Below, piece by piece: positions 44,133-53,584 of a stretch of 64,000 nucleotides of DNA (its first letter is position 1; the number at the start of each line of letters is the position of its first letter). The position numbers and the translations under genes are program-made. The notes beneath the pieces are model-generated. The model was not told the DNA's origin. It saw only the letters and a list, made by a program, of their open reading frames with translations, and did not search any database. This stretch comes from an uncultured Opitutia bacterium (GTDB lineage Bacteria > Verrucomicrobiota > Verrucomicrobiia > Opitutales > Opitutaceae), in the NCBI GenBank assembly GCA_903877135.1, contig CAIRCN010000006.1:1-64000 (forward strand), written 5' to 3'.

Positions 44133-44999
44133 AGCCAGGCCGCGGCACAGCTCCTCTCCCAGCAGGTGTCGGGCGCCCGGTACTTTTTCCTCAATCTCGC
44201 GCCGGCGCGCGGCGAGGCGCTGACGTTGACACTGGGCGGGAGGGAGACGTGCAACCCCGACTACGCGATCGACCGGGAGGGTTATCCCTACCTCGGGATC
44301 GAATATGTGGCGGAGGGCCGCGGCTGGCTGAAGCTGGATGGGCGGCGGCACGAACTCGCGCCGGGCGCGCTGTTTTGCTACGGTCAGGCGACGCGCTGTG
44401 AAATGGGAACCGATCCGTTGCACCCGATGGTGAAGTATTTCGTTTGTGTCGCGGGCACGCAGGTCGTGCGGCGGATGCGCCGGGCGGGGTTGCCGCCGGG
44501 CCGGATGCGACGGCTGGTGGCGCATGGCGAAGTGCGCAGTGTGTGGGAGGACATCATTCGCGACGGGCAGCACGCGGGCGGACTGGCCCGGGAGATTTGC
44601 GCGGCGCTCCTGCAGGTGCTGTTGCTGAAGATGGAGCAGGGCATGGGCCAGCGTGCGCCGGGCGTCAATCCGGCGAAGGACACGTTCCTGCGTTGCAAGG
44701 CCTTGATCGATGCGCAGGCGGACAAGATGGCGTCGCTCCGCGAACTCGCGGCGCAAGCAGGCGTGGAGGCCTCGAGTATCTGCCGGCTGTTTCAGCGCTA
44801 TCAGGGCACGAGTCCCTACCAATACTTGCTGCGCCGGAAAATGAACCTCGCGGCGGAATTTCTGGTCGAGTCGGGCGAGCTGGTGAAGGAGGCGGCGCTG
44901 CGCGTGGGTTTTGCCGACCCCTATCATTTTTCGCGCTGCTTCAAGTCTGTCCATGGCGTGGCGCCGAGCGACCTGATGCGCTACCGGCGGGCGAGTTGA
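44073..44999 (+). CDS. AraC-family transcriptional regulator
   Basis: This protein of up to 308 residues has an N-terminal sensor region (about 30-170) with [20 protein letters not shown] and [16 protein letters not shown], cupin-like strands typical of AraC effector domains. The DNA-binding half (about 205-305) has [39 protein letters not shown], and [20 protein letters not shown] plus [13 protein letters not shown], the two helix-turn-helix units and closing motif of AraC. Starts at 44073, 44097 and 44118 are all possible. It is divergent from the fucose-isomerase-like gene, with a direct repeat at both starts, and probably senses a related sugar. Confidence 0.9.
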   Translation: MHSRQGTGMDNCGNIMDKIGSQAAAQLLSQQVSGARYFFLNLAPARGEALTLTLGGRETCNPDYAIDREGYPYLGIEYVAEGRGWLKLDGRRHELAPGALFCYGQATRCEMGTDPLHPMVKYFVCVAGTQVVRRMRRAGLPPGRMRRLVAHGEVRSVWEDIIRDGQHAGGLAREICAALLQVLLLKMEQGMGQRAPGVNPAKDTFLRCKALIDAQADKMASLRELAAQAGVEASSICRLFQRYQGTSPYQYLLRRKMNLAAEFLVESGELVKEAALRVGFADPYHFSRCFKSVHGVAPSDLMRYRRAS

Positions 45000-45048
45000 G
45001 CAAAACGAGCGTTGCCCGCGGGGCGCGGCTCGCTTTCGCTTGGCGGCC

Positions 45049-45831
45049 ATGACCCGGAAAACCGCCCTCATCACCGGCGCGTCGCGTGGCATCGGCCGCG
45101 GCATCGCCCTCGAACTCGCCCGCGCGGGCTGCCGCGTAGCGATCAACTATGCCGGCAACGCCGAGGCGGCCGCCGAGGCGCTCGCGCTGGTGCAGGCGGC
45201 CGGCGGCGACGGTTTCACGGTGCAGGGGGACGTTGCGGTAGCGGCGGACCGTGAACGGCTCGTGGGCGAGACCGTGGCTCGCTTCGGCCGCATCGACCTG
45301 CTGGTGAACAACGCCGGCGTCGCTCCCAGGGTGCGCGCCGACCTGCTCGACGCGGGCGAGGAGAGTTTTGACCGGCTCTTTGCGATCAACCTCAAGGGCC
45401 CGTTTTTCCTCTCGCAGCTCGTGGCGAAGCAGATGCTCAAGCAGGCGTCCGATGCCGAGGGTTTCCGCGGCCGCATCGTGAACATCACCTCGATCTCGGT
45501 TTATACAGCGTCGATCAACCGCGGCGACTATTGCATAGTGAAGGCCGGGCTTGCGATGATGACGAAGCTATTCGCCGAGCGGTTGGCGAACGACGGGATC
45601 AACGTTTATGAAATCCGTCCCGGCGTGATTGCGACGGACATGACCGGCGGGGTGAAGGAGAAATACGACAAACTCATCCTCCACGACGAGCGCGGCATCA
45701 CGCCGATCCGCCGCTGGGGCAAGCCCGAGGATATCGGCCGCGCTGTGCGGGCCATCGCCGAGGACCGTTTCCCGTTTTCGACGGGTGCCGTTTTCGACGT
45801 GGATGGAGGTTTTCATCTGCATCGGCTCTGA
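45049..45831 (+). CDS. SDR-family oxidoreductase (FabG-like)
   Basis: This 260-residue protein is a classical short-chain dehydrogenase. It has [19 protein letters not shown] (cofactor site), [23 protein letters not shown], the serine in [10 protein letters not shown], the catalytic pair [15 protein letters not shown] (Y-x-x-x-K) and [16 protein letters not shown]. The closing [13 protein letters not shown] is also typical. The ATG at 45049 starts right before the first strand. It follows the AraC gene by 49 bases, so it may be part of the same sugar regulon, for example oxidising a sugar alcohol. Many such proteins are labelled 3-ketoacyl-ACP reductase, but the substrate here is not known. 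Confidence 0.87.
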   Translation: MTRKTALITGASRGIGRGIALELARAGCRVAINYAGNAEAAAEALALVQAAGGDGFTVQGDVAVAADRERLVGETVARFGRIDLLVNNAGVAPRVRADLLDAGEESFDRLFAINLKGPFFLSQLVAKQMLKQASDAEGFRGRIVNITSISVYTASINRGDYCIVKAGLAMMTKLFAERLANDGINVYEIRPGVIATDMTGGVKEKYDKLILHDERGITPIRRWGKPEDIGRAVRAIAEDRFPFSTGAVFDVDGGFHLHRL

Positions 45832-46266
45832 TGTTTTTCTTGCGGACCGCGCATGTTACGACGGCGTAAATTTAGCCTGGCATAAGCCTGATAACAAGGT
45901 TCGCACTCAGTGAGAGTTATTTTTCAGAGGTGGATCAATATAACCGGAAATAATTGTTGACCGCCACAACCCGTAGGTGATTGACGTAGCCCGCACCACA
46001 ACCAGTAGTGGCCCCCATCGCGTCTTTCCCTTGGGCAGCCTGCTCTGGTGAGGGCGCATTTTACACTTTCCTTCAGTATGTCGCCCACAATCTCCCTCGC
46101 CAGTTTTCCATGCGCTTCCACCCCGGGGCGCGCTGGTTTGCGAGCATCGGTGGCCGACCGAACTTTGCCGACCGGACTGTGGTGTCCGGCCGGCGGCTGC
46201 TAACAAGCGCCTCCCACCGGTTCCATGCCCGCCATGGGCGTAGTGTGAACCAAACACCCATCTTCC
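45832..46266. other. Intergenic region upstream of ribonucleotide reductase
   Basis: These 435 bases hold no convincing gene; open frames on both strands lack domain-like sequence. The first 130 bases are AT-richer than the surroundings and include a weak stem (ATAAC/GTTAT at 45891-45920) followed by TTTTC, which might end SDR transcription. Nearer the reductase is a strong dyad (46167-46194). I looked for cobalamin riboswitch landmarks and NrdR-type boxes and did not recognise either. The region probably carries the nrdJ promoter. Confidence 0.55.
46167..46194 (+). repeat. Hairpin in the nrdJ leader
   Basis: GCCGACCGGA (46167-46176) pairs with TCCGGCCGGC (46185-46194) with one mismatch and an 8-base loop, 72 bases before the reductase start. 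GCCGACCG also occurs directly upstream at 46153-46160. It could be an operator or a leader structure. Confidence 0.5.
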
Positions 46267-48795
46267 ATGAATTCAACCCTGCTCACCGATTCCGAAACCT
46301 CCGAAACCGACGCCGCTGGCCAAATAGAGCGCAAAGGCGCGCGCCTGCTCAGCCGCGCCATACCTGCCGCCGGCCGGCTGGTCGCCAAGCGCGACGGCTC
46401 GCGCGTGCGGTTCGATCTCAACAAGGTGACGCGCGCGATCGCGCTGGCGTTCCATGAAGTCCGCACCGACAACGCCCCAAATACCTATCGCGACGACGCG
46501 CTCGCCTGCTATGGGTTGGAGAGTGCCGACTTTGCCGAAGTGACGCGGATCGCCGCCGCCGTCTCGCAGATGCTCGAACTCCATTACCGTGACGGCCGTC
46601 ATCCGACCATCGAGCAGGTCCAGGACGCCGTGGAGAAGGCGATCGCCGGCGCCGGCCAATGGGAGGTGGCGCGGTCCTACATGCTCTATCGGGCGCGGCA
46701 TGCGGAGCGTCGGCTCACGCAGTATTCCAACAACGGGCTCTCCGATTACATCGTGATGGCGAAGTATGCCCGCTACCGGCCAGAACTGGGCCGCCGCGAG
46801 ATTTTCACCGAGGGAGTGGAGCGCGTGCGCGACATGCACCTGAATTTTTTCGCCGCCAAAATCGACCGACGGCTGCTGGCGGAACTGCCCGCGGATATCG
46901 CGGAGCTGGCGGGGGCGAAGGCCGACTTGCTGCTCCAAACCTGGGGCGGGGCGGACCTCGGCAGCATCATCCGTGACGCCTTCGCCCAGGTGGCCGCGAA
47001 GAAGGTGCTGCCCAGCATGCGCTCCATGCAGTTTGGCGGCGAGGCGATCCTCGGCAACCACAGCCGGATGTTCAACTGCAGCTTCTCGAACATCGACCGG
47101 GTGGAGTTCTTCCGGGAATATTTCTTTTTGCTCCTGAGCGGGTGCGGCGTGGGCTTCTCCGTGCAAAAGCACCACATCGCGATGCTGCCGCCCCTGCCGG
47201 CTCGCGCGGCGGAGAACGACCTGCCGATGCAGCACCACCATGTGACCGACACGATTGAGGGCTGGTCCGACGCCTTGCACACGCTGCTACTCTCGTTCCT
47301 GGAAGGCCGCAAGGTGGAGTTTGACTATTCGTCTATCCGACCGCGCGGCGCCCCACTGCGGACCTCGGGCGGCAAGGCCCCCGGGCACCTGCCCCTGAAA
47401 AAAGCGCTGGGCCGCGTGGAGCACCTCCTTGAACAGGCCGCGGGCCGTGCGCTCCGGCCGATCGAGGTTTACGACATCTGCATGTTCATCGCCAAGGCGG
47501 TCCTGGCCGGCGGTATCCGCCGCTCGGCGACCATCTGCCTGTTCTCGCCCGACGACGAGGAGATGATGAACGCGAAGACCGGCAACTGGTTCGATAAACA
47601 TCCGCAGCGGTCCGCGTCTAACAATTCGGCCGTGCTCTCGCGCAGCGACCGCAACGCCGATCATTTCCGCAAGCTCTTCCGCGCCCAGAAAGAGTTCGGC
47701 GAGCCGGGCTTCTATTTCTGCGACAACCCCGACGCTGGCTGCAACCCCTGCGCCGAGATCAGCCTGTTGCCCGTGGTGGACTGGGAGCTTTCCTCCGCGG
47801 AACTAAGCGACCTCTACCGGAACGGCTATAAGGGCGACCTGCCGGGCACCGCGCGCCTCTCGGGTTTCCAACACTGCAACCTCACCACGATCAACGGCCA
47901 CGCCGCCGCTACCGAGACGGCCTTCTACAAGGCCTGCCTCGCGGCGACCGCCATCGGCACGCTCCAGGCGGCCTACACCGACATGCCCTACCTCGGGGCG
48001 GTGACCCGGCTGCTCAACGAGCACGATGCGCTGCTCGGCGTTTCCATCTGCGGATTCATGGACAACCCCGGCGTGCTTTTCGACCAGCAGATTCTCGCCC
48101 AGGGCGCGCAATTATGCCGTGCTGCCAACCGCCTCATTGCGGACCTGCTCGGCATCCGCCCGGCCGCCAAGATCTGCACCTGCAAGCCCGAGGGCACGGC
48201 CTCGCTCATCCTCAACGCCGCCTCCGGCATCCACCCGCACCACGCCCGGCGCTATTTCCGCCGCGTGCAGGCGAACCGCAAGGAGCCGATTTACGCCTTC
48301 TTCAAGTCCGTGAACCCCCAGATGACCGAGACGTCGGTTTACAATCCCGACACCGACGACGTCATCTCCTTCCCCATCGAGGCGCCCAAGAAGGCGATTC
48401 TCCGCAAGGATATCACCGCGGTGCAGTTCCTCGAACTGGTCAAGCTGGTGCAGCAGTGCTGGGTCATTCCTGGCGGCGACCCGCAGTCCCGCTCGCCCAG
48501 CCTGCATCACAACGTCTCCAACACCTGCAACGTCCAGGCGGCCGAATGGGATCAAGTGGCCGACTTCATCTGGGCCAACCGGAGCTTTTTCACCGGCATC
48601 TCGCTGCTGCAGGATGCCGGCGACAAAGCCTACGCGCAGGCGCCCCGCGAGGAAGTTACGACCGAGTCCGACGTGCTCAAGTGGAATTCGCTGCGGCCTT
48701 ACCGCGTGGACTATACCCAGATGCGCGAAGAGTCGGACGAGACCGACCTGAAAGCCGCTCCGGCCTGCGCAGGCGGTGCTTGCGAAATTGTCTGA
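46267..48795 (+). CDS. nrdJ: Adenosylcobalamin-dependent ribonucleoside-triphosphate reductase (class II)
   Basis: This 842-residue enzyme makes deoxyribonucleotides using coenzyme B12 and needs no oxygen. An ATP-cone-like N-terminus (RLVAKRDGSRVRFDLNKVTR, about residues 37-130) precedes the catalytic barrel. The active-site loop CNPCAEISL gives N493, C495 and E497 (the NxCxE motif with the thiyl cysteine), and the redox pair is C271 in MFNCSFSNI and C537 in FQHCNLTTI. RSMQFGGEAILGNHSRMFNC and LLLSGCGVGFSVQ fit the monomeric RTPR-like branch. The tail CAGGACEIV keeps two reducing cysteines (834, 839). No second subunit or activase is nearby. The long upstream region holds a hairpin but no riboswitch I could recognise. 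Confidence 0.95.
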   Translation: MNSTLLTDSETSETDAAGQIERKGARLLSRAIPAAGRLVAKRDGSRVRFDLNKVTRAIALAFHEVRTDNAPNTYRDDALACYGLESADFAEVTRIAAAVSQMLELHYRDGRHPTIEQVQDAVEKAIAGAGQWEVARSYMLYRARHAERRLTQYSNNGLSDYIVMAKYARYRPELGRREIFTEGVERVRDMHLNFFAAKIDRRLLAELPADIAELAGAKADLLLQTWGGADLGSIIRDAFAQVAAKKVLPSMRSMQFGGEAILGNHSRMFNCSFSNIDRVEFFREYFFLLLSGCGVGFSVQKHHIAMLPPLPARAAENDLPMQHHHVTDTIEGWSDALHTLLLSFLEGRKVEFDYSSIRPRGAPLRTSGGKAPGHLPLKKALGRVEHLLEQAAGRALRPIEVYDICMFIAKAVLAGGIRRSATICLFSPDDEEMMNAKTGNWFDKHPQRSASNNSAVLSRSDRNADHFRKLFRAQKEFGEPGFYFCDNPDAGCNPCAEISLLPVVDWELSSAELSDLYRNGYKGDLPGTARLSGFQHCNLTTINGHAAATETAFYKACLAATAIGTLQAAYTDMPYLGAVTRLLNEHDALLGVSICGFMDNPGVLFDQQILAQGAQLCRAANRLIADLLGIRPAAKICTCKPEGTASLILNAASGIHPHHARRYFRRVQANRKEPIYAFFKSVNPQMTETSVYNPDTDDVISFPIEAPKKAILRKDITAVQFLELVKLVQQCWVIPGGDPQSRSPSLHHNVSNTCNVQAAEWDQVADFIWANRSFFTGISLLQDAGDKAYAQAPREEVTTESDVLKWNSLRPYRVDYTQMREESDETDLKAAPACAGGACEIV

Positions 48796-48865
48796 CATCA
48801 AGCACGGACGGAAAATTGGCGCGGCGGCTTGCGGATTTTCCTGCTGGGGTTATCCGTGTGGCGCC

Positions 48866-49255
48866 ATGAAAAAATTTCTTCTCCTCCTCGCCTCGTTCCT
48901 GTTTGCCTCTGCCGCAGTCGCCAGCTCTGTGAAATTTGCCGACATCTCGCAGGCTGACCTGACGGCGGCGATCGCGGCCAAGTCCGCTGTGATCCTCGAT
49001 GTCAACGGCACCGATTCCTATAAGGCCGGCCATATCCCCGGTGCGGTCGATTACCTCGCCCACAAGGACAAGCTCGCCTCGCTGCTGCCGGCCGACAAGG
49101 GCGCCCTTGTTGTCGCTTACTGCGGTAGCCCACAATGCCACGCCTATGCCGCTGCCGCCGAGGCCGCCGCGAAGCTTGGCTACACGAACGTGAAGCACTT
49201 TGCCCCCGGCATCTCCGGCTGGAAAACCTCCGGCGCTCCGCTAGAGAAGCAGTAA
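48866..49255 (+). CDS. Exported rhodanese-like protein
   Basis: This 129-residue protein has a signal peptide (KKFLLLLASFLFASAAVASS) and one rhodanese domain: ILDVNGTDSYKAGHIPGAVDY, then VVAYCGSPQCHAYAAAAEAA, and FAPGISGWKTSGAPLE at the end. The catalytic cysteine is C86 in YCGSPQC, with a second cysteine at 91. Single-domain exported rhodaneses handle sulfane sulfur or act in periplasmic redox. It lies 70 bases after nrdJ and ends at a strong terminator, so it may be transcribed with nrdJ. The ATG at 48866 opens the signal peptide. Confidence 0.9.
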   Translation: MKKFLLLLASFLFASAAVASSVKFADISQADLTAAIAAKSAVILDVNGTDSYKAGHIPGAVDYLAHKDKLASLLPADKGALVVAYCGSPQCHAYAAAAEAAAKLGYTNVKHFAPGISGWKTSGAPLEKQ

Positions 49256-49283
49256 CTCGCTACGCACACGACCTATCGCTTCT

Positions 49284-49309
49284 AGCCCGGGCCTGCGCCC
49301 GGGCTTTTT
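49284..49309 (+). terminator. Intrinsic terminator after the rhodanese gene
   Basis: AGCCCGGGC (284-292 of this kilobase) and GCCCGGGCT (297-305) form a perfect 9-base stem with a CTGC loop, followed by TTTTT. It closes the nrdJ-rhodanese unit 28 bases past the stop. Confidence 0.9.
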
Positions 49310-49345
49310 GTTCGACGCACGCACCTGAGCGAGCACGTTTGTGCC

Positions 49346-50356
49346 ATGCTGCTCACGTGCCAGATGGGTTACGAAAAACTGCTCGCGCGCGAGCTGGCGG
49401 CGACCGGGGTGGGCGCGGCCGAGCAAGGCTCCGGCTGGGTGCGCGCCGAGCGCGCGGAGGCCTTCGAGACGTTGGCTTTTGCGCATCTCACGCTGCGCAC
49501 TCCGATCGAGCTGCGGGGCGAGTCGGTCAACGCGCTGGCCCAACGGGTCGCCGAGTGGTTTCTCGCGAGCCTCCGCGGTGAACGCATCGAGACGCTGTGG
49601 CCCGCCGTGTGGCTCGGGCCCCATGAAACTGTCGGTCTCGGCCGGCGCATTACCAGTGTTGAGGCCGCGTTTAGCGAGTTGCTGAAAAAGAAACTCGCCC
49701 GCGTCGCCAAACTGATGACGCCGGATCTTCCGCGCGGCGTGGGTTCGGTCCGCGGGCTGTTTGTGTTTTTTGCCGACTTCGGCCGAGTGCTCGTGGCCCG
49801 CGAGGCGTATGGTCACGGCCAGCGCCGGATGGCCGACGATGAGCTCGCGCCGTCGCGCAGCTATCTAAAGATCGAGGAAGCCTATGCCGTGCTCGGGCGC
49901 GAGCCGGGCGAGGGAGAGACAGTCTGCGACCTCGGCGCGGCGCCCGGCGGCTGGAGCTACAGCGCCGCGAAACGCGGCGCCCGCGTCGTCGCGATCGACA
50001 ACGGCCCGCTGAAGGGCGGCGCGCTCAATCACCCGCGCATCGAGCACCGGCGGGAGGACGCGTTCAAGTTCGTGCCCCCTGCCGGCGCGCCGTTCGACTG
50101 GCTGTTTTGCGATATGGTGGAGGATCCGCATCTCGTCCTGCGGCAGATTGTCGAGCCGTGGCTTGCGCACGGTTGGTGCCGGCATTTTGTCGTCAACCTC
50201 AAGTTCGGCCGGGTCGATCCGGTTGGGTTGCTGGCCGAATTGTGGACGGATAGTTCGCCACTGGCGAAGCACGGCACGAACCTCCGCATCCGCCATCTCT
50301 ATCACGACCGCGAGGAATTCACGCTTGTCGGCGAGAGGGCACCGCACAGTGCCTGA
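49346..50356 (+). CDS. RlmM-like 23S rRNA 2'-O-ribose methyltransferase
   Basis: This 336-residue protein has an N-terminal THUMP/ferredoxin-like region and a C-terminal FtsJ-type domain. The SAM site is VCDLGAAPGGWSYSAAKRGA near residue 192, followed by VVAIDNGPLKGG, DWLFCDMVEDP and FVVNLKFGRVDP. SYLKIEEAYAVLG supplies the first Lys of the K-D-K-E catalytic tetrad, with D in CDMV, K in NLKFG and E near the C-terminus. This matches RlmM, which 2'-O-methylates C2498 of E. coli 23S rRNA, and relatives. The ATG (49346) begins MLLTCQMGYEKLLARELA, close to the THUMP start. It follows a terminator and probably has its own promoter. Confidence 0.87.
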   Translation: MLLTCQMGYEKLLARELAATGVGAAEQGSGWVRAERAEAFETLAFAHLTLRTPIELRGESVNALAQRVAEWFLASLRGERIETLWPAVWLGPHETVGLGRRITSVEAAFSELLKKKLARVAKLMTPDLPRGVGSVRGLFVFFADFGRVLVAREAYGHGQRRMADDELAPSRSYLKIEEAYAVLGREPGEGETVCDLGAAPGGWSYSAAKRGARVVAIDNGPLKGGALNHPRIEHRREDAFKFVPPAGAPFDWLFCDMVEDPHLVLRQIVEPWLAHGWCRHFVVNLKFGRVDPVGLLAELWTDSSPLAKHGTNLRIRHLYHDREEFTLVGERAPHSA

Positions 50357-50424
50357 ACTTTCAGCGCTTTCCCCTAGTCATTATTGCGCGGAGGTTGTTT
50401 AGTGAGAGGGTGCAATTTTTCGCC

Positions 50425-50961
50425 ATGAAACGTCTTCGCTCCCAATTGTTCTCCTTGTGTTTGTTCCTGCCCGTCGTGGCACTTGCCGCCGACTCGGGTT
50501 TTGCCGGCCGCTGGCAGCTCGACACCAAGCGCAGCACTGCCCTCGACGGCTGGTCGACTGCCGACCTCGTCATCTCGATCGATGGCAACATTGTTTTGTT
50601 TCGCTACGAGATGACTTGGCATGCGACCAAGGTTACGGCGGAGAACGAAGCCAAGACGAACACAGCTATCGAGCATCCGGATTTTTTCCGCATCGATCAG
50701 CGACACATGGCGGTTTACGCGAGGCCGAAGGAAGCGGCACACGTGCAACCGGCCGTGTGGCTTGACGGCGAACACACACTGCGGATCGAGGCGCAGGTGC
50801 CGCTCGAGACCTCGCAGGGCAATACGACGATGCGGCTGTATCAGGAATACCGACTGCTCGAAGGCGGGAATGAACTGGTGTTGATCGAACTGCACAGCAC
50901 GCGCAGCCGTCCGCTCATCTACCAGTTTACAAAGGTGCCGGCGGAGGCGGCGAAGAAATAA
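50425..50961 (+). CDS. Exported protein of unknown function
   Basis: This 178-residue protein begins with a signal peptide (MKRLRSQLFSLCLFLPVVAL) cut near AADSG. The mature part starts FAGRWQLDTKRSTALDG and continues in beta-type sequence with LVISIDGNIVLFRYEM, then MRLYQEYRLLEGGNELVL near the end, a pattern like the small lipocalin-like or DUF-type beta sandwich domains that often report a ligand balance. No catalytic residues are seen. It ends 4 bases before the GxGYxYP gene, so the two are probably one operon. The ATG at 50425 is chosen over 50395 because it starts the signal peptide. Function is unknown. Confidence 0.75.
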   Translation: MKRLRSQLFSLCLFLPVVALAADSGFAGRWQLDTKRSTALDGWSTADLVISIDGNIVLFRYEMTWHATKVTAENEAKTNTAIEHPDFFRIDQRHMAVYARPKEAAHVQPAVWLDGEHTLRIEAQVPLETSQGNTTMRLYQEYRLLEGGNELVLIELHSTRSRPLIYQFTKVPAEAAKK

Positions 50962-50965
50962 TCCC

Positions 50966-52585
50966 ATGAAACGTATTTTTGTTTTTGCCCTGCTCGCTCT
51001 CTCCCTTGGAGCCACCGCGCTGGCGCGCGAGGCCTGGGTCATGCATTTTGACGGTGATTGGAAGATCGCCGGCGGCCTGCCAGAGAAAGTCATGCTGATC
51101 GGTCTGCAAGGCCTCGCCAATCGCAGCGCGCCCCGGCTTTACATTGTCCACGCGGCGGATTTTCCGTGGGAAATCACCGGACCACTCCAGGATTTCTACC
51201 AGCGGAAACACGGCGTGCATTTCACCGAGCTGAAGACCGCCGACGCCGCGCTCGCGCAGTTTGCGCGCTACGCCAAGGGTTATGTCGTCTGGGACACCGC
51301 CGTCATGCCGACGATGAACGTTGCCTACACCATCGCCGGCCTGGAGGACGCGGTGGTGGTGACCGAGGCGCTCGTCCTGCTCGCGGAGAAGCATGGGTTG
51401 AAAAAGATCGACGACCTCCGTGGCCGCTATACGGGACAGACCGACGAGCAGATCTACACCGACGCGAAGGCGCGCTACTGGGCGCGCTGCAGCCATGACA
51501 AGCTGATGCTCATGGGCGGCCACAGCGGCGCGATCCGCATCCCGGGCATCGCCGACTGGGGCGTGCGCGAGAAGATGTTCTTCCATGACCTGTCTGCGAA
51601 TCCTCTCCACGCCGATGAACTCGCGCTCGAGAAAAAGTTTCTCGCTGGGCTCAACCCCGGCGGCACGATCTTCGGCTGGCATTCCTACGCAAAGGACACC
51701 GAGGAGCAGCATACGACACTCATCTCGACCTTCGGCCTCAAGATGGAGGGCCTGCAAAGCCTGCCGAACTTGAGTTTCAACTGCCAGTTCACGTTCACGC
51801 CTGGCTTCAAGTTCACCAACCAGCATCACGTCGCCCGCGACGCCAAGCTCGTCGCGGAACAGAAAGTTTACCTCTCGTTCGTGCAGTCCGACGGCATCGG
51901 CATTGGTGTGTGGACGAAGCCCGGCCGCGGTCGCATGCCGCTCGCTTGGGGCGCGATCATGGGCTGGGTGTATTTTTCACCCGCTGCGCTCGAATATTTC
52001 CACGAGTCGGCCACGCCGGGTGACTACTTCATCGGCGGACTCTCTGGCCCGTCCTACATGTATCCCAACCACATCCCCGCGGCCCGTTTTCTCGGGCTCA
52101 TGAAGGAGGCCGACGACCTGATGAAGGTGCTCGACGAGCGGATTTTCGAGATCATGGACAACTCCGCCGCCGACGGAAACCTCGGCAACGCGGACCTCAC
52201 CAAAGAGACGGTCGACCGCTACTACGCCGCGTTTCCCGACATGATCGGTTTCATCAACGGTTACGGCCCGGCGCGCACTCGCGATCTCCGTGACACACGC
52301 CCGCTGATCTCCTACGACTACTACATCGACCCGCGCCGCCCGCGTGAGGAAGTCACCGCCGATCTCAACGAGCTGATCGCGCTCAACGCGAAGCGCCCGT
52401 ATTTCTGCCTCGTTCATGTTCGCGAGTCGAACGACGTGAACAGCCTCGTCGAGGTGATCAAGAACCTGCACGGCCCGGTGGAGGTGGTGCCGCTCGACAC
52501 CTTCATGAAGCTCGCCGCGGGCAACAAGACCTACATGACCCGCTACCAGCTCCCGACGGACCCGAAGCACTTCAAGGGCTATTGA
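50966..52585 (+). CDS. GxGYxYP-family exported protein (putative glycoside hydrolase)
   Basis: This 539-residue protein has a signal peptide (MKRIFVFALLALSLGATALA) and a full GxGYxYP domain. The name-giving motif is FIGGLSGPSYMYPNHIP near residue 360. Other family-like parts are LIGLQGLANRSAPRLYI near the start, GVWTKPGRGRMPLAWG before the motif, and GPVEVVPLDTFMKLA near the end. This family lies in bacteria rich in polysaccharide-degrading genes and is labelled putative glycoside hydrolase, though activity is not established. Acidic residues around the motif are plentiful, but no catalytic pair can be named. The preceding small exported protein lies 4 bases upstream. Confidence 0.8.
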   Translation: MKRIFVFALLALSLGATALAREAWVMHFDGDWKIAGGLPEKVMLIGLQGLANRSAPRLYIVHAADFPWEITGPLQDFYQRKHGVHFTELKTADAALAQFARYAKGYVVWDTAVMPTMNVAYTIAGLEDAVVVTEALVLLAEKHGLKKIDDLRGRYTGQTDEQIYTDAKARYWARCSHDKLMLMGGHSGAIRIPGIADWGVREKMFFHDLSANPLHADELALEKKFLAGLNPGGTIFGWHSYAKDTEEQHTTLISTFGLKMEGLQSLPNLSFNCQFTFTPGFKFTNQHHVARDAKLVAEQKVYLSFVQSDGIGIGVWTKPGRGRMPLAWGAIMGWVYFSPAALEYFHESATPGDYFIGGLSGPSYMYPNHIPAARFLGLMKEADDLMKVLDERIFEIMDNSAADGNLGNADLTKETVDRYYAAFPDMIGFINGYGPARTRDLRDTRPLISYDYYIDPRRPREEVTADLNELIALNAKRPYFCLVHVRESNDVNSLVEVIKNLHGPVEVVPLDTFMKLAAGNKTYMTRYQLPTDPKHFKGY

Positions 52586-52651
52586 GCGGGGCGGGTAATC
52601 ACCTGCGCACTTTTGTTTGGTTTTGTGCGGACGGCTACGTCAGGCTGCGGC

Positions 52652-53584
52652 ATGCCTCATTTTTCCAAGCGCGAGCCGGATGCTCGCCCACCGTCCCGCC
52701 CTACCTTCACGCGGAGTGAATTTGTTGCGCCATCGGGCGCGATGCGGCCGCGCGGTTCGTCGGTCGGGCCGCGCGAGTCGGCTCCACCGCCGGCGCTGGT
52801 GACGAGTGGCGAACCGCTGGCGGGCTCGCGCAGCGGGCCGGTGCGGGACGAGCTGAAGCTGTGCGGGCTCGCGGCGGTGAAGGCTCGGTTCGCACGCGAC
52901 CCAAGCTCGATCCAGCGGCTGTTTTTCGACCATGCCACTGGGCAACGGGTCGGCATCATCTGCAAGGTGCTCGCCCAGGCGAAAAAGATCTACCGGCAAG
53001 TCGAGCCGGCCGAGCTGGAGAAGATCTCTGGCTCGATCCACCACGGTGGCATCGTGGCGGTCGTGACGCCGCCACCGCTGCGGACGCCGACGGCAGACGA
53101 CCTCGCCAAATGGGCGCGACGCGGCGAGGCCCTGCTGGTGCTGGATCGCATCGGCAACGCGCACAACCTCGGTGCAATCGCGCGCACGGCGGCGTTTTTT
53201 GGCGTCGCGCGGATCGTGATTCCGGACCATCCGGGCGCAGCGCGACCGAGCGATGCGGCGCACCGCGTGGCCGAGGGCGGCTTCGAGTATCTCGAGGTCT
53301 GGCAGGCGAAGGATCTCGTGGCGCTGGCGCGCGAGCTGGCGACGGCGGGTTATGATGTCGTCGGCGCGACCACGCGCGGCGGCCGGCCGGATGCGCCGCG
53401 CGAAAAGGGGCGGAAGCCGCTCGCGCTGTTCCTCGGCAACGAAGAGCAGGGGCTCGCGCCTGAGGTGGCGGCGGCCTGTGCGCGGCTCGTGACGATCTCC
53501 GGCAGCGGCAAGGTCGAGTCACTCAACGTTTCGGTTGCCGCTGCGGTGCTGCTGTGGGAGTTGCTCGCTCGGCGCGCTCAGTAG
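52652..53584 (+). CDS. TrmH-family (SpoU) RNA methyltransferase
   Basis: This protein of about 310 residues methylates the 2'-O of ribose in tRNA or rRNA. An Arg/Pro-rich leader is followed by a substrate-binding domain (ELKLCGLAAVKARFARDP, KISGSIHHGGIVAVV), then the knotted SpoU domain: LVLDRIGNAHNLGAIARTAA, LALFLGNEEQGLAPEV and SGKVESLNVSVAAAVLLWE, the three conserved motifs with the N/E, G-N-E-x-x-G and S-L-N-V-S-V core. The ATG at 52652 is the likely start; an earlier one lacks domain sequence. Position 2251 (RlmB) or tRNA targets are both possible; the enlarged basic leader is unusual. Its 3' end overlaps the convergent gene by 7 bases. Confidence 0.9.
   Translation: MPHFSKREPDARPPSRPTFTRSEFVAPSGAMRPRGSSVGPRESAPPPALVTSGEPLAGSRSGPVRDELKLCGLAAVKARFARDPSSIQRLFFDHATGQRVGIICKVLAQAKKIYRQVEPAELEKISGSIHHGGIVAVVTPPPLRTPTADDLAKWARRGEALLVLDRIGNAHNLGAIARTAAFFGVARIVIPDHPGAARPSDAAHRVAEGGFEYLEVWQAKDLVALARELATAGYDVVGATTRGGRPDAPREKGRKPLALFLGNEEQGLAPEVAAACARLVTISGSGKVESLNVSVAAAVLLWELLARRAQ

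Noticed and set aside
45832-46266. Cobalamin riboswitch before nrdJ
   Set aside because: I searched by eye for the conserved core and B12-box on both strands and found none; only a simple dyad is present.
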